DNA of 64,000 nt, taken from Rhodospirillum rubrum ATCC 11170. Its GTDB lineage: Bacteria > Pseudomonadota > Alphaproteobacteria > Rhodospirillales > Rhodospirillaceae. The translations under genes were made by a program, and so were the position numbers. Below the pieces are notes generated by a model, which saw nothing but the letters and a program-made list of their open reading frames with translations, searched no databases and was not told the origin of the DNA. The stretch covers positions 3,357,501 through 3,421,500 of the forward strand of contig NC_007643.1 in NCBI RefSeq assembly GCF_000013085.1. Reading direction: 5' to 3'. Below are positions 54,146 through 63,707 of this stretch, piece by piece. Position 1 is the first letter of the stretch. Every line of letters starts with the position of its first letter.

Positions 54146-54624
54146 CCCTCTGGCAAGCCCACGACCTGGGCGGCGTGCTGGCGACCTTAGCGGCGCAAAA
54201 GGGCGGAGCGCGCGGGCAAGCGCCCGATGTTCCAAGGCCGGCCCCCTTTCCCGAAGCCGTTCTTGCGGCCGATCTGGTGATCTCGGCCAATCTGCTCAGT
54301 CAATTGGCCATGGCGCCTAGGCTTTGGCTTGATCGCCACGGCGCCGATCTTGATACCCAAGACCGCCTGTCGCGCGCCCTGATCGAGGCCCATCTCGAAG
54401 CCCTTGGCCGCTGCCGGGGCCGGGTTTGCCTGATCAGCGATTTCGAACGCGAGGAACGCGGCGCCCCCGGCGGCCCCCAGCGCTTCGATCTGCTGTTTGG
54501 CGCCCGCCCGCGCATCGATGGCCAAAGATGGCTGTGGGACCTCGCCCCGCGCGGCGAAGCCGAAAACGGCCTTTCGGTGCGCCACAAGGTGATGGGCGGC
54601 CTGCTGGCAAGCCCCACCCCTTAG
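53827..54624 (+). CDS. Methyltransferase-like (Rossmann) protein, unknown substrate
   Basis: 265 residues from GTG 53827, the codon aligned with the same GTG in the broken copy. [38 protein letters not shown] reads as a Rossmann beta-alpha-beta with a SAM-like glycine loop and an acidic residue at the end of strand 2. Later come ISANLLSQLA (motif IV position) and the C-terminal FEREERGAPG...DLLFGARPRIDGQRW. It is a class I methyltransferase-like fold; the reaction is unknown. Downstream of the host AcuI-like gene's promoter; in the ancestral order it followed ppdK directly. Confidence 0.78.
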   Translation: MIAEWLTSVLTPASFEARRLGVVAEVVAVRARARRQAKAWAPHLAACHQTILTACQTVANPGSVAVLGAGWLLDVPFDALTRRFDQVLLIDAVVPRAVRARAGHAGALWQAHDLGGVLATLAAQKGGARGQAPDVPRPAPFPEAVLAADLVISANLLSQLAMAPRLWLDRHGADLDTQDRLSRALIEAHLEALGRCRGRVCLISDFEREERGAPGGPQRFDLLFGARPRIDGQRWLWDLAPRGEAENGLSVRHKVMGGLLASPTP

Positions 54625-54711
54625 ATCAAAAATTCCGCCAAAAAAGCCGGGCGTTTTGTACAGTTTGGTCTAATCACGTTCGTCGTATCCCCCATGCGCA
54701 AGGACAGACCG

Positions 54712-55695
54712 ATGATCAAAGCCGTGCTGATCGAAAAGACCGAGGCGGGCCACCATGCCGCGCTGACCGAACTGGCCGACGACGCCCTGCCCGAAGGCGA
54801 TGTCACCGTGGCGGTGTCTTATTCGACGCTGAACTACAAGGACGCCCTGGCGATCACCGGCAAGGGTCCGGTGGTCCGCCAGTTCCCGATGGTGCCGGGC
54901 ATCGATTTCGCCGGTTTCGTCGAAACCAGCCGCCATCCGGACTTCAAGGCCGGCGACAGCGTGGTGCTCAACGGCTGGGGGGTTGGGGAAAGCCATTGGG
55001 GCGGGCTGGCGCAAAAGGCCCGGGTGAACGGCGATTGGCTGATCCCGCTGCAGGCCCCCTTCACCGCCGCCCAGGCCATGGCCATCGGCACGGCGGGTTA
55101 TACCGCCATGCTTTGCGTGCTCGCCCTGGAACGCCAGGGCGTCACCGCCGATCAGGGCGAGATCCTGGTTACCGGCGCGGCCGGCGGCGTCGGTAGCGTC
55201 GCCGTGGCGGTGCTGGCCAAGCTGGGCTACCGGGTTGTCGCCTCGACCGGGCGGGCCGCCGAAGCCCCCTATCTGCGTTCGCTGGGCGCGAGCGAGATCA
55301 TCGACCGCGCGACGCTGTCGGCCCCGGGCAAGCCCTTGGCGCGCGAACGCTGGGCCGGCGCCATCGACACCGTGGGAAGTCATACCCTGGCCAATGTCTG
55401 CGCCGCCCTGCGCTATGGCGCCACGGTGGCCGCCTGCGGGCTGGCCCAGGGCATGGATCTGCCGCTGACCGTCGCCCCCTTCATCCTGCGCGGCGTCACC
55501 CTGGCCGGCGTCGACAGCGTTTACCGGCCGATCGCCCAGCGCCGGGAAGCCTGGGCCCGCCTCGCCCGCGACCTCGATATCGATAAGCTCGCAGCGATCA
55601 CCGGCACCATCCCTTTGTCCGAGGTGGTGCCGGCGGCGAGCCGCATGCTGGCCGGTCAGGTGCGCGGCCGGCTGGTCGTCGACGTCAACGCCTAG
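54712..55695 (+). CDS. AcuI/YhdH-type acrylyl-CoA reductase (MDR superfamily)
   Basis: 327 residues of the quinone-oxidoreductase-like MDR fold. [34 protein letters not shown] is the catalytic-domain start; [23 protein letters not shown] is the NADPH-binding motif; [24 protein letters not shown] follows. YhdH/AcuI reduces acrylyl-CoA, a toxic intermediate of 3-hydroxypropionate or DMSP breakdown. ATG 54712 has AAGGA eight bases upstream; an ATG at 54694 would add six residues. No dehydratase partner lies beside it. Confidence 0.88.
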   Translation: MIKAVLIEKTEAGHHAALTELADDALPEGDVTVAVSYSTLNYKDALAITGKGPVVRQFPMVPGIDFAGFVETSRHPDFKAGDSVVLNGWGVGESHWGGLAQKARVNGDWLIPLQAPFTAAQAMAIGTAGYTAMLCVLALERQGVTADQGEILVTGAAGGVGSVAVAVLAKLGYRVVASTGRAAEAPYLRSLGASEIIDRATLSAPGKPLARERWAGAIDTVGSHTLANVCAALRYGATVAACGLAQGMDLPLTVAPFILRGVTLAGVDSVYRPIAQRREAWARLARDLDIDKLAAITGTIPLSEVVPAASRMLAGQVRGRLVVDVNA

Positions 55696-55710
55696 GCTCT
55701 TGAGAGGGCA

Positions 55711-55754
55711 GCAAATCGTCGTCGCACTCTGGTTCAGAGTGCGCGGGACTTGCT
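55711..55754. repeat. Covarying hairpin element between convergent genes (copy 2)
   Basis: GCAAATCGTCGTC, then GCACTCTG-GTT-CAGAGTGC (55724-55742), then GCGGGACTTGC. Compared with the copy at 32718, the stem bases that differ change in pairs. It lies between the AcuI-like gene (+) and the small lipoprotein gene (-). Confidence 0.75.
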
Positions 55755-55760
55755 AACCCG

Positions 55761-56138
55761 TCACCAGCTTAGGGACCGCCTCAGCCCCTCGACGGCGCCA
55801 TCGGCACCGGCGGTGGGCGAGGCGCCCTTGGCATAGCCGCGCTGGCGCATGCACGACGCCAGGGCGCCCTGGAAGATCCGCCGGGCGTCATAGGCGGTCA
55901 TCTGGGCCATCGGATCGGACGACGAGCCGATGTCGCTGACATCCTCGCCATGGATGGCGCCGGATTTGCGCATCGCCTCGTCGTCGGCCAGGGCCCGGCA
56001 GGCCCGATAATCCGCCCGCGTCCGCGCCCCGTCGCTTCCGGCCTTATGCCATTGCGGCTCGGACGACCCGCAGCCGCCAAGGCTGAGCAGGACAAGGGCG
56101 GCGAGAAGGGCCCGGGGGCCGTGGTTGCAAAGCGACAT
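55761..56138 (-). CDS. Small predicted lipoprotein, unknown function
   Basis: 125 residues starting MSLCNHGPRALLAALVLLSLGGCGSSE, a lipoprotein signal with lipobox LGGC and Cys23. The mature part (RADYRACRALADDEAMRKSGAIHGEDV..., ...RIFQGALASCMRQRGY) carries two cysteines spaced far apart and ends LRRSLSW. I do not recognise it. An outer or inner-membrane lipoprotein is likely. A longer open frame reaches 56294 without support. Convergent with the AcuI-like gene. Confidence 0.75.
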   Translation of the reverse strand: MSLCNHGPRALLAALVLLSLGGCGSSEPQWHKAGSDGARTRADYRACRALADDEAMRKSGAIHGEDVSDIGSSSDPMAQMTAYDARRIFQGALASCMRQRGYAKGASPTAGADGAVEGLRRSLSW

Positions 56139-56608
56139 AGCGGGGTCTTTCTTCAGGAAGGGCTGGCGGGTTAGGCCGATCGCCGCGATCAGCGCCGAGC
56201 GGCACCCTGGGGCGCTCCCGCGTTTCCCGATCGACGGACACGACACCCCGTCATGACGCCCCCATCCGCGCCAAAAATCTACCCCATCGTCCATGTCGAT
56301 CGTCTGGCATCGATCATCGGCGCCGGGGGGTGCTGTGCGACAGGGGTTTTACGGGGAAAGCCGCGCCTGAAACCACCATAGGCGCGGCCCCCATCAAACA
56401 TCGATACTCTCCGGGTGGTCGTCTTCCCGCCCCCCGGCGACCTGCCCGCCCTCGCTCGGCGCAAGCTTTGTCCGGCCGAGCCCGCACCCTGGCTCCCTCG
56501 CCCCAATCTGGCCGAGAACACGCCCCCCCTTGCAGCCCTTCCCTGTCCGATCCCCGCCGCGCCTGCTACACTGCCTGCGCGCCCCACCAAAGGAAGAGGG
56601 AGACCAAG
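56139..56608. other. 470-base gap between the lipoprotein and MaoC genes
   Basis: I find no convincing gene here. The frames that stay open are composition-driven and have no family resemblance. It should hold the divergent promoters of the two genes. The last 20 bases contain the AGGAAGAGGGAG ribosome site of the MaoC gene. Confidence 0.5.
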
Positions 56609-57043
56609 ATGAGCGCCGACGACCTGATCCTCCATTATTTTGAAGACATCAAGGAAGGGCAGAGTGCCAGCCTCGCCAAGACCATCAGCGAGTCAGACAT
56701 CTATCTGTTCGCCGGCCTGTCGATGGACACCAATCCCGCCCATGTCAACGAGGACTACGCCCAGACCACGGTTTTCAAAACCCGCATCGCCCACGGCATG
56801 CTGTCGGCGGGCTTCATTTCGGCCGTGCTGGGCACCCGCCTGCCCGGGCCGGGCGCCATCTATGTCAACCAATCGCTGAAGTTCAAGGCACCGGTGCGCA
56901 TCGGCGACACGGTCACCGCCACCGTCACCGTCACCGGGCTGGTTCCCGAAAAGAAATTCGTCACCTTCCGCACCACCTGCACGGTGGCCGGCAAGGTGGT
57001 GATCGAGGGCGAGGCGACGGTGATGGTTCCCGCGCGCGGCTAA
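56609..57043 (+). CDS. MaoC-like (R)-specific enoyl-CoA hydratase
   Basis: 144 residues, the size of a single hot-dog hydratase such as PhaJ. The catalytic pair Asp40 and His45 sits in MDTNPAHVNEDYA, followed by FKTRIAHGMLSAGFISAVLGTRLPGPGAIYVNQSLKFKAPVRIGDT. These enzymes hydrate trans-2-enoyl-CoA to (R)-3-hydroxyacyl-CoA, feeding polyhydroxyalkanoate synthesis or fatty-acid degradation. The AGGAAGAGGGAG site precedes the ATG. No PHA gene is adjacent. Confidence 0.9.
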   Translation: MSADDLILHYFEDIKEGQSASLAKTISESDIYLFAGLSMDTNPAHVNEDYAQTTVFKTRIAHGMLSAGFISAVLGTRLPGPGAIYVNQSLKFKAPVRIGDTVTATVTVTGLVPEKKFVTFRTTCTVAGKVVIEGEATVMVPARG

Positions 57044-57176
57044 GCCCCCGGCCGACTTTTCGCGCCCCGGCGGGTCCTTGTCGCGACCCGCCGGGTCTTC
57101 CCCGCTGTTGCGCGCGCGGCCGCTTTCGCCTACCTCTACCCTCCGCTCTTTTCCCTGACGGTCGGTCGATCCTCTC

Positions 57177-58130
57177 ATGCGTATCCTTCGCCATCCCTAC
57201 GAGCTACCCGCCTCCCTGCTCGGGGGCTCGCTGGCCTTGGGCAATTTCGACGGCGTCCACCGTGGCCATCAGCGGGTCATCGGCTCGGCCCGGGCCATCG
57301 CCGCCCAGCAGGGCCTGCCCCTTGGCGTCATGACCTTCGCCCCCCATCCACGGCGCTTCTTCCAGCCCGACCTGCCGCCCTTCACCCTGACCTCCTTCCG
57401 CCTGAAGGCCCATCTGATCAGCGAGGAAGGCGCCGATTTCCTTTATGTCCAGGCCTTCGACGAGGCGCTGTCCAAGGGCTCGGCCGAATGGTTCGTCACC
57501 GAGGTGCTGGTCAAGGGCCTGCATGTCGCCCATGTCGTCGTCGGCCAGGATTACGCCTTTGGCCACCGCCGCCAGGGCACGGTCAGCCTGTTGCAGAAGA
57601 TGGCGCTTGATCTCGGCTTTGGCGTCACCGCCGTCGCCCCGGTCAAGGACGAGGGCGGCGCCATCTATTCCTCGACCCGGGTGCGCGCCTGCCTGCAAGA
57701 GGGCGACGTCACCACCGCGGCGCAAATTCTGGGCCATCCCTGGGAGGTCGAAGGCCGGGTCGAGCATGGCGACAAGCGCGGACGGACCATCGGCTTCCCC
57801 ACCGCCAACCTGAAGCTTGGCGACTATCAGCGGCCGCGCGCCGGCGTCTATGCGGTCACCGCCGGGCTTGATGACGGCGCCCAGACCCGCTTTCGCCCAG
57901 GCGTGGCCAACTTCGGCCGCCGCCCGACGTTTGATAACGGCGACGCCCTGCTTGAAGTCCATTTGTTCGATGTCAGCCCTGATCTCTACGGCCGCCACCT
58001 GCGGGTGCGCTTCCACGACTTCCTGCGCCCCGAACAGACCTTCCCGGGCCTTGAGGCCCTGAAGGCCCAGATCGGCCAGGACGCCGCCCAAGCCCGCGCC
58101 CTGTTCGGACTCCCCCCCGCCGCCCCTTAA
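57177..58130 (+). CDS. ribF: Bifunctional riboflavin kinase / FMN adenylyltransferase
   Basis: 317 residues, usual length. The N-terminal adenylyltransferase has the HxGH-type motif in LGNFDGVHRGHQRVI, and VGQDYAFGHRRQGTV further on. The C-terminal kinase has GRTIGFPTANLKLG and GVANFGRRPTFDNG. Makes FMN and then FAD from riboflavin. ATG at 57177. Next to ileS, as in many bacteria, probably sharing its transcription. Confidence 0.96.
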   Translation: MRILRHPYELPASLLGGSLALGNFDGVHRGHQRVIGSARAIAAQQGLPLGVMTFAPHPRRFFQPDLPPFTLTSFRLKAHLISEEGADFLYVQAFDEALSKGSAEWFVTEVLVKGLHVAHVVVGQDYAFGHRRQGTVSLLQKMALDLGFGVTAVAPVKDEGGAIYSSTRVRACLQEGDVTTAAQILGHPWEVEGRVEHGDKRGRTIGFPTANLKLGDYQRPRAGVYAVTAGLDDGAQTRFRPGVANFGRRPTFDNGDALLEVHLFDVSPDLYGRHLRVRFHDFLRPEQTFPGLEALKAQIGQDAAQARALFGLPPAAP

Positions 58131-58295
58131 CTAAGGCGCCAACTAAGGCGGGATTTTCCGATGAATCGGTTGAAGGCGGGCCGCTTTGTCGGGTATCCAT
58201 GGCGGTTCGCGCCGTCCTTGGGGCCCAGCACCCCGCCTGGAACCACAGCGCCCCGCCTTTTCCGGCGCCGCTTCCCGTGATCCGAGACCTCCGCC

Positions 58296-61118
58296 ATGAC
58301 AGCCGATTACAAGTCCACCGTCTTCCTGCCCACCACCGATTTCCCGATGAAGGCCGGTCTGGCCGAAAAGGAACCGGGCATTCTCGCCCGGTGGGAGAAG
58401 CTGGACATTTACGCCCGGCTGCGCGAGCGCTCCAAGGGACGCGAGCAGTTCGTGCTGCACGATGGCCCCCCTTACGCCAATGGCCACCTGCATAATGGCC
58501 ATGCGCTGAACAAGATCCTCAAGGACGTCATCACCCGGTCGCAGCAGATGCTGGGCAAGGACGCCAATTACGTTCCGGGCTGGGACTGCCACGGCCTGCC
58601 GATCGAATGGAAGATCGAAGAGCGCTACCGCGCCCAGGGTCGGCGCAAGGACGAAATCGACGTGATCGAGTTCCGCCGCGAATGCCGCCAGTTCGCCGAG
58701 GAATGGATCGCCATCCAGCGCGAGGAATTCAAGCGCTTAGGGATCACCGGCGACTGGAAGCGGCCCTATACGACGATGGCCTTCGCCGCCGAGGCGCAGA
58801 TCGTGCGCGAGTTGGGCAAGTTCCTGATGGCGGGCGACCTGTATAAGGGCGCCAAGCCGGTGCTGTGGTCGGTGGTCGAAAAGACCGCCTTGGCCGACGC
58901 CGAGGTCGAATATCAAGACCATACCTCGACCACCATCTGGATCCGCTTCCCGGTGATCCGCACGCCGGTGACCGCCCTGGAGGGCGCCTCGGTGGTGATC
59001 TGGACGACGACGCCCTGGACCATGCCCGGCAACCGGGCGGTCGCCTATGGCCCCGGCATGGATTACGTGGTCTTCCGCGTCACCGCCACCGCCGAGGGCT
59101 CTCTGGCCCGCGCCGGCGAGCGCATCGCCGTCTGCGCCGATCTGCTTGATGATGTGCTCAAGCAGGCCAAGATCACCGAGATCGAGGAAATCGCCCACGT
59201 CAAGGGCGCCGACCTCGCCGGCACCGTCTGCCGCCATCCCTGGGCCGGCAAGGGCTATGACTTCGAAGTGCCGCTGCTGTCGGGGCTGTTCGTCACCACC
59301 GAACAGGGCACCGGCTTCGTCCATATGGCCCCGGGCCATGGCGAGGACGACTATTTCCTGTGCCTGGCCAATGGCATCGCCCCGCCCGACACCGTCGATG
59401 GCGATGGGCTTTACATGGATCACGTGCCCGGCTTCGCCGGCAAGCATGTGTTCAAGGTCGCCCCCGATATCGTCGCGGCGATGATCGATGCCGGCGCCCT
59501 GCTCGCCCAGGGCAGCCTGACCCACAGCTATCCCCATTCCTGGCGCTCCAAGGCGCCCTTGATCTTCCGCAACACGCCGCAGTGGTTCATCTCGATGGAG
59601 AAGAACGGCCTGCGCGACAAGGCCCTGGCCGCCATCGACGAGACCCGCTGGGTGCCGCCGCAAGGGCGCAACCGCATCCGGGCGATGATCGAAAGCCGGC
59701 CCGACTGGTGCGTGTCGCGCCAGCGCTCCTGGGGCGTGCCGATCGCCATCTTCGTTGACAAGCGCGATGGCCTGCCGCTGCGCGACGCCGCCGTCACCGA
59801 ACGCATCGCCCAGGCTTTCGGAGCCGAAGGCGCCGACGCCTGGTTCACCGGCGATCCCCGGCGCTTCCTGGGCGCCGAGCATGATCCCGAAAACTTCGAG
59901 CCGGTGCGCGACATCGTCGAGGTGTGGTTTGACAGCGGATCAACCCACGCCTTCGTGCTTGAAGCCCGCGACGATCTGAAATGGCCGGCCGATCTGTATC
60001 TGGAAGGCTCGGACCAGCATCGCGGCTGGTTCCATACCTCGTTGCTTGAAAGCTGCGGCACGCGCGGCCGCGCCCCCTATGACGCGGTGCTGACCCACGG
60101 CTTCCTGCTCGACGAAAAGGGCGACAAGCTTTCCAAGTCCAAGGGCAACGCCGAAAGCCCGCAAAAGGTCGTCTCCAGCGTCGGCGCCGATATCATGCGC
60201 TTGTGGGTGGTGTCGTCCGATTACACCGGCGATATCCGCTTTGGGCCGGAAATCCTCAAGCAGACCACCGATACCTATCGCCGCCTGCGCAACACGCTGC
60301 GCTTCCTGCTTGGCGCCCTGGCCGGCTTCGACAAGGCCGAGCGCATCGACGACATCGCCGCCATGCCCGAGTTGGAGCGCTGGGTGCTTCACCGCTTGAG
60401 CGAGATCGACGTCAAGGTACGCGGCTGCTGCGATGCCTTCAGCTTCCACGAGATGTTCCAGGAGTTGCACGGCTTCTGCGCCGTCGACCTGTCGGCGTTC
60501 TATCTCGATATCCGCAAGGACGCCCTTTATTGCGACGGCGCCGGATCGCTGCGCCGGCGGGCCTGCCGCACGGTGATCGACACTGTCTTTGATTGTCTGG
60601 TCAAATGGCTGGCGCCCTTCGTGTGTTTCACCGCCGAGGAGGCTTGGCTCACCCGCTTCCCCAGCGAGGACGACAGCGTCCATTTCCAAAGCTTCCCGAC
60701 GGTTCCAGGCGACTGGCGCGACGACGCCCTGGCCGAGCGCTGGACCAAGGTCCGCCGCCTGCGCCGGGTGATCACCGGCGCCCTGGAAGTGGCGCGCGCC
60801 AATAAGACCATCGGCGCCAGCCTGCAGGCCGCCCCGGTCGTCCATGCCCCGGCCGAATTGCTCAACGCCTGCGCCGGCCTTGATATGGCCGAGATTTCCA
60901 TCACCTCGGACATCACCCTGACCGACAGCGCCGATCAGCCCATCCCCGAAGGCGCCTATACCCTGGACGAGGTCGCCGGCGTCGGCGTGGTCGTCGCCCT
61001 GGCCGAGGGCGAGAAATGCCAGCGGTGCTGGGAGATCCTGCCCGATGTCGGCACCCACGCCCACGAGGGCCTGTGCGGGCGCTGCGACGAGGTCGTTTCC
61101 TCGCTGACGGCGGGCTGA
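58296..61118 (+). CDS. ileS: Isoleucine-tRNA ligase
   Basis: 940 residues. Class I synthetase: HIGH-like motif in DGPPYANGHLHNGHALN (about residue 50-65), the editing CP1 region, and KLSKSKGN (KMSKS) around residue 611. The C-terminal zinc site is kept: CQRCWEIL and CGRCDEV with four cysteines. Charges tRNA-Ile and proofreads valine. It lies between ribF and lspA, the common ribF-ileS-lspA order. Confidence 0.97.
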   Translation: MTADYKSTVFLPTTDFPMKAGLAEKEPGILARWEKLDIYARLRERSKGREQFVLHDGPPYANGHLHNGHALNKILKDVITRSQQMLGKDANYVPGWDCHGLPIEWKIEERYRAQGRRKDEIDVIEFRRECRQFAEEWIAIQREEFKRLGITGDWKRPYTTMAFAAEAQIVRELGKFLMAGDLYKGAKPVLWSVVEKTALADAEVEYQDHTSTTIWIRFPVIRTPVTALEGASVVIWTTTPWTMPGNRAVAYGPGMDYVVFRVTATAEGSLARAGERIAVCADLLDDVLKQAKITEIEEIAHVKGADLAGTVCRHPWAGKGYDFEVPLLSGLFVTTEQGTGFVHMAPGHGEDDYFLCLANGIAPPDTVDGDGLYMDHVPGFAGKHVFKVAPDIVAAMIDAGALLAQGSLTHSYPHSWRSKAPLIFRNTPQWFISMEKNGLRDKALAAIDETRWVPPQGRNRIRAMIESRPDWCVSRQRSWGVPIAIFVDKRDGLPLRDAAVTERIAQAFGAEGADAWFTGDPRRFLGAEHDPENFEPVRDIVEVWFDSGSTHAFVLEARDDLKWPADLYLEGSDQHRGWFHTSLLESCGTRGRAPYDAVLTHGFLLDEKGDKLSKSKGNAESPQKVVSSVGADIMRLWVVSSDYTGDIRFGPEILKQTTDTYRRLRNTLRFLLGALAGFDKAERIDDIAAMPELERWVLHRLSEIDVKVRGCCDAFSFHEMFQELHGFCAVDLSAFYLDIRKDALYCDGAGSLRRRACRTVIDTVFDCLVKWLAPFVCFTAEEAWLTRFPSEDDSVHFQSFPTVPGDWRDDALAERWTKVRRLRRVITGALEVARANKTIGASLQAAPVVHAPAELLNACAGLDMAEISITSDITLTDSADQPIPEGAYTLDEVAGVGVVVALAEGEKCQRCWEILPDVGTHAHEGLCGRCDEVVSSLTAG

Positions 61119-61122
61119 GCCC

Positions 61123-61605
61123 ATGGCCCCGGCCCTGTCGCTCGCCGCCCTGGTCATCGCCCTGGATCAGGCCACCAAATGGGCGATCCTGACCTGGGTG
61201 ATGGACCCGCCCCGGGTCATCGATGTCACCGGATTTTTCAATCTGGTGCTGGTGTGGAATCGCGGCATCAGCTTCGGGGTGATGAACAACCACGGCGAAT
61301 GGAATGCCGCGATCTTGTCGGCGCTGGCCCTGGTCATCGCCGGCAGCCTGACTTGGTGGCTGCGGCGGGCGGAAACCCGCTGGCAGCGGCTGGCCCTGCC
61401 GCTGATCATCGGCGGCGCCATCGGCAATGTCATCGACCGGCTGATCCACGGGGCGGTGGTCGATTTCGTCGATCTCAGCATCGCCGGATATCATTGGCCG
61501 GCCTTCAATGTCGCCGATGCGGCGATCACCGTCGGTGCTATTCTCCTGCTGATCGATACGCTGGTCCATCGCCCGCCGGTGGGCACGGATAAGGCCGGGG
61601 GTTGA
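61123..61605 (+). CDS. lspA: Lipoprotein signal peptidase II
   Basis: 160 residues with four membrane helices. The catalytic Asp pair is present: Asp105 in GNVIDRLIHG and Asp132 in FNVADAAI; VDFVDLSI and LDQATKW are further conserved sites. It removes the signal from lipid-modified prolipoproteins, such as those at 1031, 55761 and 61670. Starts 4 bases after ileS stops, so almost certainly co-transcribed. Confidence 0.96.
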   Translation: MAPALSLAALVIALDQATKWAILTWVMDPPRVIDVTGFFNLVLVWNRGISFGVMNNHGEWNAAILSALALVIAGSLTWWLRRAETRWQRLALPLIIGGAIGNVIDRLIHGAVVDFVDLSIAGYHWPAFNVADAAITVGAILLLIDTLVHRPPVGTDKAGG

Positions 61606-61669
61606 GCCCGGTCATCAAGGCGAGTAACAAGAACCCGTCCTTTCTCGGAATCAGGCAAGCAGGTCCGTC

Positions 61670-62227
61670 ATGAACCCCTTCGCACGCACTCTTGTGGCCG
61701 CCGCCCTTCTGGCGCCGCTCGCCCTTTCCGGCTGTTCCAACGCCAAGAAAAGCCTTGGCCTCGACCGCCAGCCCCCCGATGAGTTCAAGGTGGTGACCCG
61801 GGCGCCGCTGGCCATGCCGCCCGATTTCAACCTGCGCCCGCCCCAGCCCGGCATCGCCCGCCCGCAGGAGGTCACCCCCCGCGACTCGGCCCGCGCCGCC
61901 CTGACCGGCGTTGAGACGCCGATGGTGGCCGGCGGGCTGTCAAACGGCGAACAGGTGCTGCTGGCCAAGGCCGGCGCCGACCGGGCCATTCCCGATATCC
62001 GCACCGTGGTCAACCGCGAAACCTCGGCGCTCAGCGCCGAAGAACGCACCTTCACCGATCGTTTGGTGTTCTGGCGCGCCCCCGAGGAAGATCCCGGCAG
62101 CACCGTGGACCCCGAGGCCGAAAACCGTCGCCTGCGCGAGAACCAGTCGCTGGGCAAGCCGGTGACCGACGGCCGCACCCCGACCATCGAACGGCGCGAG
62201 AAGGGGTTCTTGGAAGGGATTTTCTAA
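61670..62227 (+). CDS. DUF3035/BamF-like lipoprotein
   Basis: 185 residues starting MNPFARTLVAAALLAPLALSGCSNAK, lipobox LSGC and Cys22. Next comes the family-type segment SLGLDRQPPDEFKVVTRAPLAMPPDFNLRPPQPG. This resembles DUF3035 proteins, which in alphaproteobacteria have been linked with the outer-membrane assembly (BAM) complex, though I treat that as family knowledge of modest strength. Directly downstream of lspA, the peptidase that would process it. Confidence 0.83.
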   Translation: MNPFARTLVAAALLAPLALSGCSNAKKSLGLDRQPPDEFKVVTRAPLAMPPDFNLRPPQPGIARPQEVTPRDSARAALTGVETPMVAGGLSNGEQVLLAKAGADRAIPDIRTVVNRETSALSAEERTFTDRLVFWRAPEEDPGSTVDPEAENRRLRENQSLGKPVTDGRTPTIERREKGFLEGIF

Positions 62228-62260
62228 ACCCGGCTCCCCCTCCGGATCCAAGGGACCGCG

Positions 62261-62905
62261 ATGACCCATAAACTGTTCTGGGACGACCCCTATCGCCAAA
62301 CCCTCGACACCCGCGTCACCCGGGTGGCGGGGCCCGAGGTCATGGTCGGCGAAACCATCCTCTATGCCTTTTCAGGCGGCCAGGAAAGCGATCACGGCAC
62401 GATCGGCGGCCGCCCCGTGTTGGGCGCGCGCAAGGATGGCCTGACCATCCTCTACGACCTGGGCCCCGATCACGGCCTAAGCCCGGGCGACCCGGTCGGT
62501 CTGGTTCTCGACTGGTCGCGCCGCTACCGGCTGATGCGCCTGCATTTCGCCGCCGAGATCATTCTGGAACTGGTGATGCGCGATTTCGGCCCCCTGGAAA
62601 AGACCGGCGCCCATATCGCCCCCGACAAGGCGCGGATCGACTTCACCTGGGAGGGCTCGATCGCCCCGATCTTTCCCAGCCTGCTCGAATCGAGCGGGGC
62701 GGTGATCGCCCGCGACCTGCCGATCATCACCGCCTTTTCCGACGAGGCCAGCCAGCGCCGCTATTGGGAAATCGAGGGCTTCGCCCGCGTGCCCTGCGGC
62801 GGCACCCACCCCCGGCGAACCGGGGAAATCGGCCCGCTCGCCCTCAAACGCAAGAACATCGGCAAGGGCCGCGAGCGCATCGAAGTGCTGCTGGCTGGGG
62901 ATTAG
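62261..62905 (+). CDS. Alanyl-tRNA editing protein, AlaX-like
   Basis: 214 residues. Resembles the free-standing editing domain of alanyl-tRNA synthetase (AlaXM), which hydrolyses Ser- or Gly-tRNA(Ala). The C-terminal zinc pair is kept: Cys179 and His183 in PCGGTHPRRTGEIGPL, then KRKNIGKGRERIEVLL. The N-terminal HxxxH is altered: RLHFAAE has His95 but Glu99 in place of the second His. It may be a subfamily using Glu as ligand or a protein with changed activity. Starts 33 bases after the BamF-like gene. Confidence 0.8.
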   Translation: MTHKLFWDDPYRQTLDTRVTRVAGPEVMVGETILYAFSGGQESDHGTIGGRPVLGARKDGLTILYDLGPDHGLSPGDPVGLVLDWSRRYRLMRLHFAAEIILELVMRDFGPLEKTGAHIAPDKARIDFTWEGSIAPIFPSLLESSGAVIARDLPIITAFSDEASQRRYWEIEGFARVPCGGTHPRRTGEIGPLALKRKNIGKGRERIEVLLAGD

Positions 62906-62933
62906 CCGCCGGCCAAAAGGAGACGCTTGCGCC

Positions 62934-63707
62934 ATGCGTCACGTTTCGATCATCGGCATCGGCCCGGGCGATCCCGACTGCCTGACCTTGCGGGCGGCGC
63001 GACGGATCGCCGAGGTCGATGTCTTCTTTTTTCTCGACAAGGTGGGGCGGGGCAAGGACGAGTTGCTGGCCCTGCGCCGCACCATTCTTGACCGCCACGC
63101 CACCCCCGGCCGCTACCGCGTCGTCACCGTTCCCAGCCCGGTTCGCGATACCAGCGCCTCCTACCGCGACGGGGTCGAAGACTGGTACGCCGAGCGGCTG
63201 GCGATCTTTCGCCGCCTGATCACCGATGAGTTGACCGAAGAGGGCCACGGCGCCTTTCTGGTCTGGGGCGATCCCGGACTTTATGACGGCACCTTGCAGA
63301 TCCTCGCCCGCTTAAGCGGCGAAGAGGGCGCGTCCTTTGACTACGACGTCCTTCCCGGCATCACCGCCGTTCAGGCCCTGGCCGCCCGCCACCGCATCCC
63401 GCTCAACCGCATCGGCGAATCGATCGAGATCACCACCGGCCGCCGCCTGGAGACCGCCGATCCGGCGAGCCTGCACAACAGCGTGGTTCTGCTTGATGGC
63501 AATGCCACCTTCCAGCGCTTCACCCAAACCGATCTGGAGATCTATTGGGGGGCCTATCTCGGCACCCCCGACGAAATCCTGATCAGCGGCCCGCTGGCCG
63601 AAACCTCCGAGGCGATCCTCGCCCGCCGCGAGCGGGCGCGCCAAGCCAAGGGCTGGATCATGGACACCTATATCCTGCGCAAGCCCGAGGACGAGGCGAA
63701 AGGTTAG
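62934..63707 (+). CDS. cobF: Precorrin-6A synthase (deacetylating)
   Basis: 257 residues. Methyltransferase of the aerobic cobalamin route: adds a methyl to C-1 of precorrin-5 and releases acetate. The tetrapyrrole methylase pattern is clear: VSIIGIGPGDPDCLTLRAARRI at the start, FLVWGDPGLYDGT, and VLPGITAVQALAARHRIPLN. CobF is specific to the oxygen-dependent B12 pathway of alphaproteobacteria. No other cob gene adjoins it in the window. Its last codons overlap the convergent gene's stop. Confidence 0.93.
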   Translation: MRHVSIIGIGPGDPDCLTLRAARRIAEVDVFFFLDKVGRGKDELLALRRTILDRHATPGRYRVVTVPSPVRDTSASYRDGVEDWYAERLAIFRRLITDELTEEGHGAFLVWGDPGLYDGTLQILARLSGEEGASFDYDVLPGITAVQALAARHRIPLNRIGESIEITTGRRLETADPASLHNSVVLLDGNATFQRFTQTDLEIYWGAYLGTPDEILISGPLAETSEAILARRERARQAKGWIMDTYILRKPEDEAKG

